A stretch of 64,000 nucleotides of DNA, from positions 1,057,001 through 1,121,000 of the forward strand of contig NZ_CP102451.1 in NCBI RefSeq assembly GCF_024637875.1, given 5' to 3'. Made by a program: the position numbers and the translations under genes. Position 1 is the first letter of the stretch. Each line of letters begins with the position of its first letter. The notes below the pieces were generated by a model, which searched no databases, was not told the DNA's origin, and saw only the letters and a program-made list of their open reading frames with translations. Below, in pieces: positions 1-8,984 of this stretch. This DNA is from Vagococcus luciliae (GTDB lineage Bacteria > Bacillota > Bacilli > Lactobacillales > Vagococcaceae).

Positions 1-1563
1 GATGGTTTGAAAAAAGAAACATATATTAAACCATCTACCTATGAAACAGATGAGCATATAGATGAAGTGATTAAAAAGATTTTTAAACCAAATGATGCTT
101 ATACAAAATTCGATTTTCGAAATGGGCGTCCTCAAAAGTCAGCTATTTTAACCACCAGCTCAATTGAGATGGCAAAACGTTTTTATCATAAAATCAAAGA
201 GCTAACTGCTGATAAAGATTGGATGACAGAACTTTTTGGCGAAAAAGGTTTAAGACAAGGTCGAACAATGGCTGATCCTGATTTTCCACGCATTGCAATT
301 ACGTATTCGGTTGATGAAAATGATGTGGACTCTCACGACAATCAAAAAGAAATGTCAGAAATTATTTCTGATTACAACGAATATTATGGCACGTCTTGGA
401 GTATAGCAGATATTAAACGATACAATGGAGATATCAATAACCGTTTAGCTCGTAAAAAAGGTGAGTTTAAAGAATTTGGTAATCACTTAGATTTAGTGAT
501 AGTTGTTGATAGATTATTAACAGGATTTGATGCACCTACTATCCAAACACTGTATGTTGATCGAACACTAAGTTACGCTAATTTGATTCAAGCTTTTTCT
601 AGAACGAATAGAACGTTTCCAGAAAAAACAAAAGGAATGATAGTGACGTTTCGTTATCCACATACAATGGAGAAGAATGTAGAGGAGGCCACAAAACTCT
701 ATTCTCATGAACAAGAAAAGACAGATTTAATCTATCCGACTTATGATGAATCTAAAGCAAAGTTTAATGAGTCATATAAAGAACTAGAGGAAATACTGTT
801 TGATTATCCTGAGGGGATCGACGAAAAATCAGAAGTTGAAGCTAAAATAACCTATGTGAAAAGTTATCAAGCGTTTAACAATGCCTTTGAGTCCTTAGTA
901 ACATATGACGAATATAATGATGAATTAACGAATGACGGCATTAAATATGATCCGACATTACAAGAAAAAGTTAGTTTATTGGAAGAACAGTTGGGACATT
1001 ATGAAACAATCAAAGGCTCTCTTATAGATGAAACAACGCCACCAATGTTACTAACAGATGTTGAATTTTTTAGCGATTATGGTTCGAAATTGTATGATAT
1101 TGATACAGCATATATTAATAAACTATTAGGAACGTATGCGCCACATCGTACAGATATTCGTGAAGAGTTTGAAGAAGCCCTTTCTAAAATGAATAAATCA
1201 GATGTTGTCAAAGAAATTTATTATCAAATGTTAAATGATGTGGATAGCGGTAAAATTTCTCCGGATGAAGATTTATTTAGCGTGAAGCGGGAATACTTTA
1301 CGAAAGAACGTAATCATTTAATTGAAGAATTTTCTAATGAATGGTGTGTATCATCAAATGAATTGAAAACATCAGCTATGCAATATGAGATTGGTATGAA
1401 AGAGATACCTAACATTAAAAAGGTAAATAAAAGTAGAGATTTGGATACTTACAGGTTGAAATATCCTGAAGTAAAACCATTAAAATATAATGGCATGTTA
1501 AAAAATGCTTGGCTTGAGTTACTTGATACAAGAGTTATTCCATTAACAGAAGAGTTGAGATAG
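1..1563 (+). CDS. hsdR: Type I restriction enzyme R subunit (HsdR), C-terminal part
   Basis: The frame is open from the first base, so the gene starts upstream and only about 520 C-terminal residues are visible. HsdR is the ATP-dependent translocase and nuclease subunit of a type I restriction complex. The segment seen is the second RecA-like helicase domain: a DRLLTGFDAPTIQTLY stretch and the motif VI block QAFSRTNRTFP near residues 175-205, followed by the helical C-terminal region that contacts the methylase. The N-terminal PD-(D/E)XK nuclease and Walker A motif must lie outside the window. hsdM and hsdS are not visible, so completeness of the system cannot be judged. The stop at 1561-1563 is intact. 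Confidence 0.9.
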   Translation, partial: DGLKKETYIKPSTYETDEHIDEVIKKIFKPNDAYTKFDFRNGRPQKSAILTTSSIEMAKRFYHKIKELTADKDWMTELFGEKGLRQGRTMADPDFPRIAITYSVDENDVDSHDNQKEMSEIISDYNEYYGTSWSIADIKRYNGDINNRLARKKGEFKEFGNHLDLVIVVDRLLTGFDAPTIQTLYVDRTLSYANLIQAFSRTNRTFPEKTKGMIVTFRYPHTMEKNVEEATKLYSHEQEKTDLIYPTYDESKAKFNESYKELEEILFDYPEGIDEKSEVEAKITYVKSYQAFNNAFESLVTYDEYNDELTNDGIKYDPTLQEKVSLLEEQLGHYETIKGSLIDETTPPMLLTDVEFFSDYGSKLYDIDTAYINKLLGTYAPHRTDIREEFEEALSKMNKSDVVKEIYYQMLNDVDSGKISPDEDLFSVKREYFTKERNHLIEEFSNEWCVSSNELKTSAMQYEIGMKEIPNIKKVNKSRDLDTYRLKYPEVKPLKYNGMLKNAWLELLDTRVIPLTEELR

Positions 1564-1639
1564 AGAAATAAAGGTGTACACAAATGAAGAAATTTATTTG
1601 TGTGAAAATAAATGGTAACGGTTTAAAAAGGGGTTGTAG

Positions 1640-3223
1640 GTGTTGGGAAGTAGTATTATGTTTATTGGAAATGCCCATCCGGTGTATTTACCGTATTGGC
1701 AAAATAAGAGAAAAGTAAAATACATTGACAAAGAAGAGTTTTATCAAGATTTATTGACCTATTGTCAAACGGACATAAACTCAAAATCTAGTGTAATTAT
1801 AAATAAATTAGAAAATAAATATAAGACAAAAAGGCTGAAAGATGAAACCATTAAACGTATTCACATGTCTTATCGTGACATATTATCCGGTCGAAAAATA
1901 AATAAGCGTTCTATTAAGTTGATATTAAATAATGAACTTGTGGCAAGTTTGGAGAAGCATGATGTGGATGCCCGTGTCATCAAAAGTATTTGCCAATATC
2001 AATTATTAAGAACATATAAACCGAAGAATAAAAATAATACTCGTGAAAAACATATTAACCAAAATACTCGGAAAAAGGAAGAAATAAGTAATCAGTTTTA
2101 TTTTGATTTGAGTTTATTTGGGAAAGAACAAATAGAATTATTAAAACTAGATACTGATACACGGATACTTCATTTTAATAAGCGGGTGAAACGTTTTGTT
2201 CAAACATATCCTAATGAGTTATCTGAAAAGAGTATACGGAATATTTTAAGAGCTTATCGATTAAATTTAAGGAAAGTAAATGATCAACATGAACCATTGC
2301 TATTTATAGAAATGCTTGAAAAAGAGTTGATATATTGCGGTGTAAATAAAAAGGTACGTACACTTATTTTAAATGTTGAGCAGGAACTCTATAAAAGAAA
2401 AGAACAGGCAAGTAAAAAGAAACATAGTGAGGTAAGTAAACCTAAGAGAGAGATAAAAAATAAACATAAAGTTATTAATAAAAAAATTAGTAAAAAGCCA
2501 GCCATGACAAAAGAGTACTATACAAGAGTGACTGATATGGTAAGAGATGAAGCTGAAAAAGCCATAGATGATACTCATATTTTAAATCATAGTTGGATAA
2601 TTAAAGACTTAACACGTGATTATAACACTAGTAGTTTAGAAAAAAATATGGTATTCCTAGTAGTAGCGTATCAATATTATGTATATGAATTAGAAAAAGA
2701 TTTAACTAATAATATGGAAGAAAAGCTACTTATTTTACAAACTAATTTAATGGATTGTGGGGTAGAGGAAACTTTTTATAAAGGAATACTTGATGCAGAG
2801 AGAAGTCATTTAGAGAAAAAAGAAAATGAACTGCTTAAACAACATTGTAAACAAATAAATGAAACGAGAAAGTTTACATATAATGTTGTAGAAAGTGACA
2901 TCTCACAGCAAGTTAGTGTAGATGATAACTTGTTAGAAAAGTACTATAAAGATTTAAGTAGGTTACTAATCAAGGCATATTGTTATGAAAAACAAGATAT
3001 TATTAAAGCGTTAAAACGAAAATACAAGCAAGATATTTTAGATGAGAGTGAACTAATATTATTGATTGATACTTATAAGTATATGACAGAACCACTTAGC
3101 AATATACAAGATGATAGCAAGAGGCTTCAAATAATAACCCCTCATTTGAAACAATGCTTACAATTAGTTGGGTTAAAAGAAGATGTTATTAAAAGAGTTA
3201 TGGAAAATAAGTATAATTTTTAA
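1640..3223 (+). CDS. Unrecognised lysine-rich protein with four diverged internal repeats
   Basis: I do not recognise this 527-residue protein. It has no signal peptide or membrane segment and is rich in Lys, Asn, Glu and Ile, so it is probably cytosolic. By eye it contains four diverged units of roughly 90-120 residues separated by charged linkers. Each begins with an aromatic pair plus Leu/Asp (FYQDL, FYFDL, YYTRV, YYKDL), has a Tyr-centred helix in the middle and ends in a helix after a Gly-Val/Leu or Asp-Val turn (HDVDARVI, CGVNKKV, CGVEETF, VGLKEDV). The start taken is GTG at 1640; ATG at 1658 is an alternative. It lies 76 bp after hsdR on the same strand, so it may belong to a defence locus. 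No function is claimed. Confidence 0.75.
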   Translation: MLGSSIMFIGNAHPVYLPYWQNKRKVKYIDKEEFYQDLLTYCQTDINSKSSVIINKLENKYKTKRLKDETIKRIHMSYRDILSGRKINKRSIKLILNNELVASLEKHDVDARVIKSICQYQLLRTYKPKNKNNTREKHINQNTRKKEEISNQFYFDLSLFGKEQIELLKLDTDTRILHFNKRVKRFVQTYPNELSEKSIRNILRAYRLNLRKVNDQHEPLLFIEMLEKELIYCGVNKKVRTLILNVEQELYKRKEQASKKKHSEVSKPKREIKNKHKVINKKISKKPAMTKEYYTRVTDMVRDEAEKAIDDTHILNHSWIIKDLTRDYNTSSLEKNMVFLVVAYQYYVYELEKDLTNNMEEKLLILQTNLMDCGVEETFYKGILDAERSHLEKKENELLKQHCKQINETRKFTYNVVESDISQQVSVDDNLLEKYYKDLSRLLIKAYCYEKQDIIKALKRKYKQDILDESELILLIDTYKYMTEPLSNIQDDSKRLQIITPHLKQCLQLVGLKEDVIKRVMENKYNF

Positions 3224-3249
3224 GTCATAGCCTATTACAACATATATTA

Positions 3250-3294
3250 CTTTCAACGTTAGTTTTAACTTAAGTAGATGACTAACGTTGAAAG
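3250..3294. other. Perfect 14-bp inverted repeat between convergent genes
   Basis: Arms CTTTCAACGTTAGT (3250-3263) and ACTAACGTTGAAAG (3281-3294) are separated by 17 bases. It sits between two converging genes, as a bidirectional terminator would, but neither side has a run of T. It may be a transcript-end hairpin without a U-tract or a protein-binding site. Confidence 0.6.
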
Positions 3295-3300
3295 AACTCA

Positions 3301-4077
3301 CTATAATCCCTTTTTTCCAATAAAAGGAAAGAATTTTGAAGTGTGTTGTGCATAAGATTGAAAATCTTTTCTAGTTTTATATTTATTTTCTAGTAAGGGA
3401 ACACCTGACACAAATAATATTAAAAGGGTAATAGTAATGGGACCAATGATAATCCAAAGATTAGTCCAATGTGATAAAGATAAAAGAAAAATCCCCCACC
3501 AACTTGTGACTTCTCCAAAATAATTTGGGTGTCTAGTAATAGACCAAAGTCCAGTTGTTAATAATTTTCCTTTATTACTAGGATTTTCTTTAAATTTAGT
3601 CAATTGATGATCTCCAATGACTTCAAATAAAAATCCAATAATCCAAATGAATACACCAAGTATTTGCCACCAACGTAAAGTATTATATACCTGTTGATTA
3701 GTAAAAGTATGTGTAACAGGTAGTGCAACAATAAATAATAAGATGCCTTGAAGAAGAAAAACATTGATAAATGCTTTTAAGTGAACAAATTGATTTCCCC
3801 AACGTTGTTTGATTTTAACGTATCGATAATCTTCAGGAGCATTCCAATTACGTAACCCTAAATGCCAAGCAAGGCGACCTCCCCAAAGTGTAACAAAGAG
3901 TAGAACAAGTATCTGTTGAATGGTATGCGGAGAGGCCATTAAAAAGCCTACCCAAGCCACCACAACAAACCCTCCCCCCCAAGCAATATCAACTAAGGAA
4001 TAGTTGGATTTAATAGTTGATATAATGAACCAAATAATAAAATAAGCAAATAATGCTAGAATAATTGTAAGATACAT
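3301..4077 (-). CDS. DUF1295 family integral membrane protein (isoprenylcysteine methyltransferase / steroid reductase-like fold)
   Basis: A 258-residue polytopic membrane protein with about six or seven hydrophobic segments. The C-terminal block [14 protein letters not shown] followed by WWGIF is the signature of DUF1295 and the related ICMT/steroid 5-alpha-reductase group, where it helps bind the cofactor. The bacterial members are mostly uncharacterised; lipid modification is a family-level guess. The ATG start abuts the stop of the upstream DAK2/DegV gene with no gap, and its AAGGAGG ribosome site lies inside that gene's end, so the two are co-transcribed and probably translationally coupled. 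Confidence 0.8.
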   Translation of the reverse strand: MYLTIILALFAYFIIWFIISTIKSNYSLVDIAWGGGFVVVAWVGFLMASPHTIQQILVLLFVTLWGGRLAWHLGLRNWNAPEDYRYVKIKQRWGNQFVHLKAFINVFLLQGILLFIVALPVTHTFTNQQVYNTLRWWQILGVFIWIIGFLFEVIGDHQLTKFKENPSNKGKLLTTGLWSITRHPNYFGEVTSWWGIFLLSLSHWTNLWIIIGPITITLLILFVSGVPLLENKYKTRKDFQSYAQHTSKFFPFIGKKGL

Positions 4078-5880
4078 TTAACTTCCTCCTTTTTTTAAAA
4101 TACCTGCAATGGCGATACTATCTTTTCCGGCGCTGATAGCAATAGATGTTGAACTGGCTACTGAATAGTCAATTTTATCAGTATAATCTTTTAAATAATA
4201 TTTTAGTAATTCAACTTGATTTTCCGAGTAAACATATGCGATAGCTAAACGATCAATTTGATGATGTCGAAATAGTTTTTTTATTTTGTTTGCTATTTTT
4301 TTAATACTTTGTTTTTGACTAAATGAAATAGTCATTAGTTTTCCTTCGCCAAATGAATCCAGACTAACAATTGGCAAGATGTGGCAATTTTGAGCAATTT
4401 TTCCAAGAGATAAAGGAATTCGACCAGACTGTAACATCGGCGATAAATCAGCGACAGCTACGTAGATAAATAACCGATGAATAGTATCTTTTAGATTAGT
4501 TATAATGTCATTAAAGCTCAAGGATTTTTCTACTAATTCTGCGGCTTTCATAACTAATAGACCTTGCGCTACTGAGTTAGCTTTTGAATCAATAACTGTT
4601 ATCCATTGAGATGCCAATTTTTTAGTTTGTATTCTTTGGTTGACTAGTTGATAAGTACCACTGAGTTTTGAAGAGACTGTAATAACAATCACATGGTCAT
4701 ATTTTCCTTGTAAAAAAGATAGGAGGTTATCAATTGATTGAATAGTAGGTTGCGATGTACTACATTGACTCGTTTTTATACCCTTTTCAAAAATAAGCTG
4801 TGAATCAATACTTAATTTATCGAGATAATTATTAGACTCGCTTTGAATGGGCATTGGAATGACATGTATTTGATATTTCAGTAATAAGTCACTTGGTATA
4901 TCAGCAACAGAATCTGTCACAATAGCGATAGATGATACAGGTTTGGTATTAACTTCATATTGAAGAAGCATATCATCTATTTTTTGATAAGATATACGAC
5001 CGTATTGGCTTAATAATGATAGAACGTCTTTAGGATTATTAGTATGGATATGAACTTTTAACTGTTGTTTATTTCCAATAACAATAACAGAGTCACCTTT
5101 ATTTAATAGTTTACCTTTCAATTTTTTGTCGGAAATACTTGGTTGAGTAATAATAAACTCCGAGCAGTATCGATAAGAAGGCTTTTCAGATATGATATGA
5201 TCAGATGATGTCAAGTTAGATGGATAGTTAGTTATAGAAGAAGGTATTGTTTCTTCTATCAACTCTTGTGGTAAATTTTGAGAGAAGGCTTCAGTCAAAC
5301 CAGTAATAAAATAATAAAAACCTTTTGCTCCAGCATCCACCAACTTATTTTCTTTAAAAATTGTCATTTGAAATTGTGTCTCTAAAACGGCTTTTTCTGC
5401 TATCATCTGTGCTTGTGATAAAGATTCTTCCAATGATTGTGTTTTTGTATAAGTATCAACAAGTTTTTCAGACCAAGAGGAGATAACTGTTAGTATGGTT
5501 CCTTCTTTTGGATCTAGCAACGAATCATATACTTTAACAAGAGCTGTTTTAAAAGAAAAAACGAGTTGTTCTGTTGATAAATCACTTTGGGCATAATCTT
5601 CTGCTAAGGCATTTAAATACTGTCCTAAAATCATTCCAGAGTTACCACGAGCTCCAAGTAAAGCGGCTGATGCTACGTTAGTTAATAGAGAATTTACCGT
5701 GTCATGATGACTAACAAGGTTATCCGTAATTGATTGCATAAGAAAGGCCAAATTACTACCAGTATCACCATCTGCAACAGGAAAGATATTAATACGATTT
5801 AATTCGTTTTTATTCTTTATAACTAAGTTAGCACCTGATTTGATACTGTTAGCTAACTTTTTAATATCAATTTCGTCCAA
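4078..5880 (-). CDS. DAK2 (FakA/DhaL-like kinase) - DegV fusion protein
   Basis: A 600-residue two-part protein. The N-terminal half is a DAK2 nucleotide/Mg-binding domain with DGDTGSN at residues 37-43 and a following LGARGNSGMILGQ loop, as in FakA and the DhaL subunit of dihydroxyacetone kinase. From about residue 315 it has a DegV/EDD domain (IAIVTDSVADIP), the fold of fatty-acid-binding FakB proteins. In the fatty acid kinase system the kinase FakA and carrier FakB are separate, so this single chain may join the two roles; that is inference. The start is TTG at 5878-5880 with AAGGGG upstream. It is the middle gene of a three-gene operon, 6 bp after the DUF2177 gene. Confidence 0.85.
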   Translation of the reverse strand: MDEIDIKKLANSIKSGANLVIKNKNELNRINIFPVADGDTGSNLAFLMQSITDNLVSHHDTVNSLLTNVASAALLGARGNSGMILGQYLNALAEDYAQSDLSTEQLVFSFKTALVKVYDSLLDPKEGTILTVISSWSEKLVDTYTKTQSLEESLSQAQMIAEKAVLETQFQMTIFKENKLVDAGAKGFYYFITGLTEAFSQNLPQELIEETIPSSITNYPSNLTSSDHIISEKPSYRYCSEFIITQPSISDKKLKGKLLNKGDSVIVIGNKQQLKVHIHTNNPKDVLSLLSQYGRISYQKIDDMLLQYEVNTKPVSSIAIVTDSVADIPSDLLLKYQIHVIPMPIQSESNNYLDKLSIDSQLIFEKGIKTSQCSTSQPTIQSIDNLLSFLQGKYDHVIVITVSSKLSGTYQLVNQRIQTKKLASQWITVIDSKANSVAQGLLVMKAAELVEKSLSFNDIITNLKDTIHRLFIYVAVADLSPMLQSGRIPLSLGKIAQNCHILPIVSLDSFGEGKLMTISFSQKQSIKKIANKIKKLFRHHQIDRLAIAYVYSENQVELLKYYLKDYTDKIDYSVASSTSIAISAGKDSIAIAGILKKGGS

Positions 5881-5886
5881 ATTAAA

Positions 5887-6291
5887 TTACCCCTTCAAAA
5901 AATTAAAATTAATAAAATAAACAATTGCTGATGTAATAGCAGTAACGGATGTTCCCCATACTAAGTCAATAATTGTCATCGTTACTGGCCAATTTTTAAT
6001 AGTGGCTAAATTGGTTAAATCATAGGTACTATAACAAATAAAACCAAATAGAGCCCCAGAAAAAATTGTGTAGAAAATACTTTGTTTGTCAATACCAGGT
6101 ATTAGGACAAAAAATACAACCCCAACAAGGTAGACAAAATAAAAAATAATAGCGGGAGTTACCTTTACATCACCGAGTAACTCTCCTATGAAAGTTTGGT
6201 ACAAATTTTTTGATACAACTAATAGCCAAAATAAATCAAAAATTAAAAAGATAACAGCACTTATACCAAACAATTTTAAAAACTGATTCAT
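5887..6291 (-). CDS. DUF2177 family membrane protein
   Basis: A 134-residue protein with four predicted membrane helices. The WLLVVSKNLY segment in the first helix region and the YSTYDLTNLATIKNWP motif match DUF2177. Function is unknown. It is the first gene of the operon with the DAK2/DegV fusion and the DUF1295 protein. From memory, DUF1295 and DUF2177 genes occur together in other bacteria near cyclopropane-fatty-acid-synthase-like genes, which would suit a membrane-lipid role here. The ATG at 6289-6291 has GGAGTAAT upstream (GGAGGAGTAATT on the coding strand). Confidence 0.82.
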   Translation of the reverse strand: MNQFLKLFGISAVIFLIFDLFWLLVVSKNLYQTFIGELLGDVKVTPAIIFYFVYLVGVVFFVLIPGIDKQSIFYTIFSGALFGFICYSTYDLTNLATIKNWPVTMTIIDLVWGTSVTAITSAIVYFINFNFLKG

Positions 6292-6464
6292 AATTACTCC
6301 TCCATTCTAATTAAATAAATAGTATCATGAAAAAAAATTTTATTAAAAGGATTTACCTTGATTAACAAAAAATATACTTTAAAAAAGTATTTTTACCACT
6401 ATTAACTAAAAGTGTATAGTTTATTATAAGATAGTTGATAGGAATGAAAATATAGGAGGAAAAG

Positions 6465-7523
6465 ATGAAGAAGAAAATGAAAAAGTGGGCGTTATCTGCT
6501 CTGTTATTGACAGGGTTAATAACTTTTGGAGGATGTGCTGCTGATAAAACAGTGGAAACAAGTGATACATCAGTATCATCAAGTGTTATAAAAGAAAGTA
6601 CAGTAGACACATCAAGTAAAGAAAAAGAAGAATTAGCTAAAAAAGAAGCAGAAGAAAAAGCAAAACAAGCTGAACTGGAAAAAAAGAAAAAAGAGGAACA
6701 AGCCTCACAACTTAAAAATCAGGTCAGTGATTTGGCTAACTTAGAATATGAAGGCACCCAAACGATAAAGGTTAATGATGGTATACCAAGTTTTAGCAAC
6801 GACGATTTATCGTTAAGTAATGGAGCTTGGGAAATTTATGGTGATTTAGATGGGTTAAATAGAGCAACAAGTGCAAATGCTATGTTAAATCAATCATTAA
6901 TGCCAACGGGAAAAAGAGAAAGTATTGCGTCTGTTACACCAACAGGTTGGAAAAATAAAAAGATTGAAGGTGGGTATTTATTTAATCGCTCACACTTAAT
7001 TGGTTGGGCATTAGCTGGTGAAAATGCTAATTGGAAAAATTTAATTACAGGAACACGGCAATTAAATAGTCCAGAGATGTTACGTCATGAGATGGACGTT
7101 AAACATTATCTTGAACAAAATCCAGATAATTATGTAAGATATCGTGTGACACCAGTTTTTAGAGGGGAAGAGTTACTGGCTCGTGGTGTTCAAATGGAAG
7201 CACAATCTATTGGAAGTGATGCTATAAAATTTAATGTTTATATTTTTAATATTCAAGATGGGATTGACTTGAATTATGCAGATGGTAGCAGTTCAATAGG
7301 AGAGAGAGCTCAAGAAAATGAACCATCACAAGAAGAACAAAATAACACGAATCATGAATCATTAGCTAATGATAATGATTCATCTGATGATATGACTCAA
7401 GTATTTGTTACACCTACTGGAAAAAAATATCATACTCATGCTCATGGGCGCGGAAATTTCACTCCTTCTACATTGGGTGAAGCCAAAAAGAAAGGGTTAG
7501 AACCATGTAACATTTGTTATTAA
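6465..7523 (+). CDS. Secreted DNA/RNA non-specific endonuclease, probable lipoprotein
   Basis: A 352-residue exported nuclease. The N-terminus is a signal peptide ending in TFGGC, an imperfect lipobox, followed by a Ser/Thr-rich and then Lys/Glu-rich coiled linker to about residue 85. The catalytic region is of the EndA/DNA-entry nuclease type: the LNRATSANAML segment, PTGW, and NRSHLIGW with the catalytic-type His, then GENANWKNLITGT and QLNSPEM. The last 45 residues form a small Cys/His-containing tail (VTPTGKKYHTH ... LEPCNICY) common at the end of Gram-positive surface nucleases. Likely roles are extracellular DNA degradation or nutrient scavenging. The ribosome site AGGAGG lies 8 bases before the ATG. 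Confidence 0.85.
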   Translation: MKKKMKKWALSALLLTGLITFGGCAADKTVETSDTSVSSSVIKESTVDTSSKEKEELAKKEAEEKAKQAELEKKKKEEQASQLKNQVSDLANLEYEGTQTIKVNDGIPSFSNDDLSLSNGAWEIYGDLDGLNRATSANAMLNQSLMPTGKRESIASVTPTGWKNKKIEGGYLFNRSHLIGWALAGENANWKNLITGTRQLNSPEMLRHEMDVKHYLEQNPDNYVRYRVTPVFRGEELLARGVQMEAQSIGSDAIKFNVYIFNIQDGIDLNYADGSSSIGERAQENEPSQEEQNNTNHESLANDNDSSDDMTQVFVTPTGKKYHTHAHGRGNFTPSTLGEAKKKGLEPCNICY

Positions 7524-7531
7524 GTTAAAAT

Positions 7532-7568
7532 AAAAAAGAAACGACTTTTTTGTCAGTTTCTTTTTTTT
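7532..7568 (+). terminator. Rho-independent terminator after the nuclease gene
   Basis: An AAAAAAGAAACGAC arm pairs with GTCAGTTTCTTTTTT (one bulged A), running into a T-run. It closes the nuclease transcript. Confidence 0.75.
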
Positions 7569-7577
7569 CTTGTATTT

Positions 7578-7955
7578 ATGGATGACTTTTTAGAAATAAA
7601 ACCTAAAGATATAACAGAAACGTTGGAACAATTTTCTAAACTAATTGTTGAATTAGCTGATGAGTTAGATTTTTTTATCACGAAAAAAAAAACGTTGGTT
7701 ACGTGGTAAGTGGTTTATGTTTAATGTTGAATTAGATAGTCATGGAAACATTAGTAAATTTACCCGCAAAAGAAAAATATGATGTCTTATGATGATAAAA
7801 ATGAGCATGATATAGAAGCAAATCCTACCTATCCGATTGAGGTCGTGTACGATTTGACAGTAAAAAATGATAATAAACTTATATTGGGAGAAGGAGATAT
7901 AGCAAAATTAGTTATGGTGTTAGTTGATTATCAATATAAGAAATTAAAAAAATAA
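7578..7955 (+). pseudogene. Broken small gene (about 125 codons), two frame breaks
   Basis: Three reading-frame segments join into one plausible acidic cytosolic protein: MDDFLEIKPKDITETLEQF... from ATG 7578, then WLRGKWFMFNVELDSHG..., then DIEANPTYPIEVVYDLTV... ending at TAA 7953-7955. The first break falls at a run of ten A (7683-7692), the second near the A-rich stretch at 7768-7776. Either the gene has decayed, or homopolymer sequencing error splits a real gene. It is directly downstream of a secreted nuclease, where an inhibitor or immunity gene would be expected, but I do not recognise the family. Confidence 0.55.
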
Positions 7956-8068
7956 GATATTAACAAGATATTATAGTAGATAAAAACTGAATAAATTGTC
8001 AACATAAAATATGTTGATAACCATTTTAAAGACATTAATCATGCTAAAATAATGAACATAAAGAAAAT

Positions 8069-8107
8069 AATCGTTTTTCTGGTATTAAATCCAGAAAAAC
8101 GATTTTT
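8069..8107 (+). terminator. Strong hairpin with T-run ahead of the 8207 gene
   Basis: A perfect 14-bp stem, AATCGTTTTTCTGG (8069-8082) with CCAGAAAAACGATT (8091-8104), has an 8-base loop and ends in TTTTT. It may terminate the broken gene upstream or attenuate the cluster that follows. Confidence 0.7.
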
Positions 8108-8206
8108 AGAAAGAAGGAGATGCTTGAAAAATGAATCAGTTAGGGAGAGTGGTGATATAAAAATATATAAATGAGAAGAAAGAACTGCTTGGAAAGGATA
8201 AATACA

Positions 8207-8968
8207 ATGACGATTTTTACAAAAGAAATATATCAAAAATTAGAAGATGCTGATTTATTGAAGTATGGAAGCTTTGCAGTTTATGAGTTATTAAGAGGAG
8301 ATTTTAATCAAGAGTATACAAGAAAAGAGACAGCGACACGAACAACGCCAGCTGTCTTTAAAGACTTATTAAATCCAGTTGATGAACAATCAAAACAATC
8401 ATTTATTGAGCAATTAAATTCAAATTATATTATTTATGGACTAAATCGGGCGGATGCTGGATCAACTGAGTATGGTGAATTAAGTGATTTTCATTATGTA
8501 AAAGAAAGAGATGTCACAACGGGCAAGTCACCTAGAGCCAATACGAAAATTGTTGGATTAGCTAAGTCTGTGTTTAGCACACCAGTTGCAAATAGCTTTA
8601 TTTCTGATATTGTCAAAGGATTTCCACAGACAGACAGTTCTAAGATTAATCGAAAAAAAATCTCTGAGAATGAAGAGGTACTAAATTTTTCATTAAAAAA
8701 AATGCAACAAGAATTGGACATCATCAAACCTAAAGGATTAATTTTTTTACATAGTAGTTGTGAAGGGATTTTTAATTTATTTAAGGAAAATGGACTAGTC
8801 GTGCCAGAAAAATTAAAAACTACTACTATTTATCATTATTCTGGTTACACAAAAAACTTAATTTCTTTGAATAGAAAAAAGATTTTCCGTTTTACAGATG
8901 AAATGGAGAATCATCATTTATTAGATCCATTCGATTGCTTATACAGTGTAATGGATAAATCAAGATAA
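8207..8968 (+). CDS. Uncharacterised protein, weakly uracil-DNA-glycosylase-like
   Basis: A 253-residue soluble protein from ATG 8207, chosen because AAAGGA lies 8-9 bases upstream; an in-frame ATG at 8171 has no good ribosome site. The segment NYIIYGLNRAD resembles the GLNP-type first motif of uracil-DNA glycosylase-superfamily proteins. A mid-protein ANSFISDIVKGFP and a later PKGLIFLHSSCEGIF strand-turn also fit the overall pattern. I cannot identify the catalytic residues with certainty, so the family call is tentative. Only 16 bp separates it from the zinc-ribbon gene downstream, suggesting one transcript. Confidence 0.5.
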   Translation: MTIFTKEIYQKLEDADLLKYGSFAVYELLRGDFNQEYTRKETATRTTPAVFKDLLNPVDEQSKQSFIEQLNSNYIIYGLNRADAGSTEYGELSDFHYVKERDVTTGKSPRANTKIVGLAKSVFSTPVANSFISDIVKGFPQTDSSKINRKKISENEEVLNFSLKKMQQELDIIKPKGLIFLHSSCEGIFNLFKENGLVVPEKLKTTTIYHYSGYTKNLISLNRKKIFRFTDEMENHHLLDPFDCLYSVMDKSR

Positions 8969-8984
8969 TATTGGAGGAATAACA

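Noticed and set aside
1576-1602. ACACAAAT / ATTTGTGT dyad after hsdR
   Set aside because: The arms are only 8 bp and AT-rich, with no T-run; too weak to call a terminator or operator.
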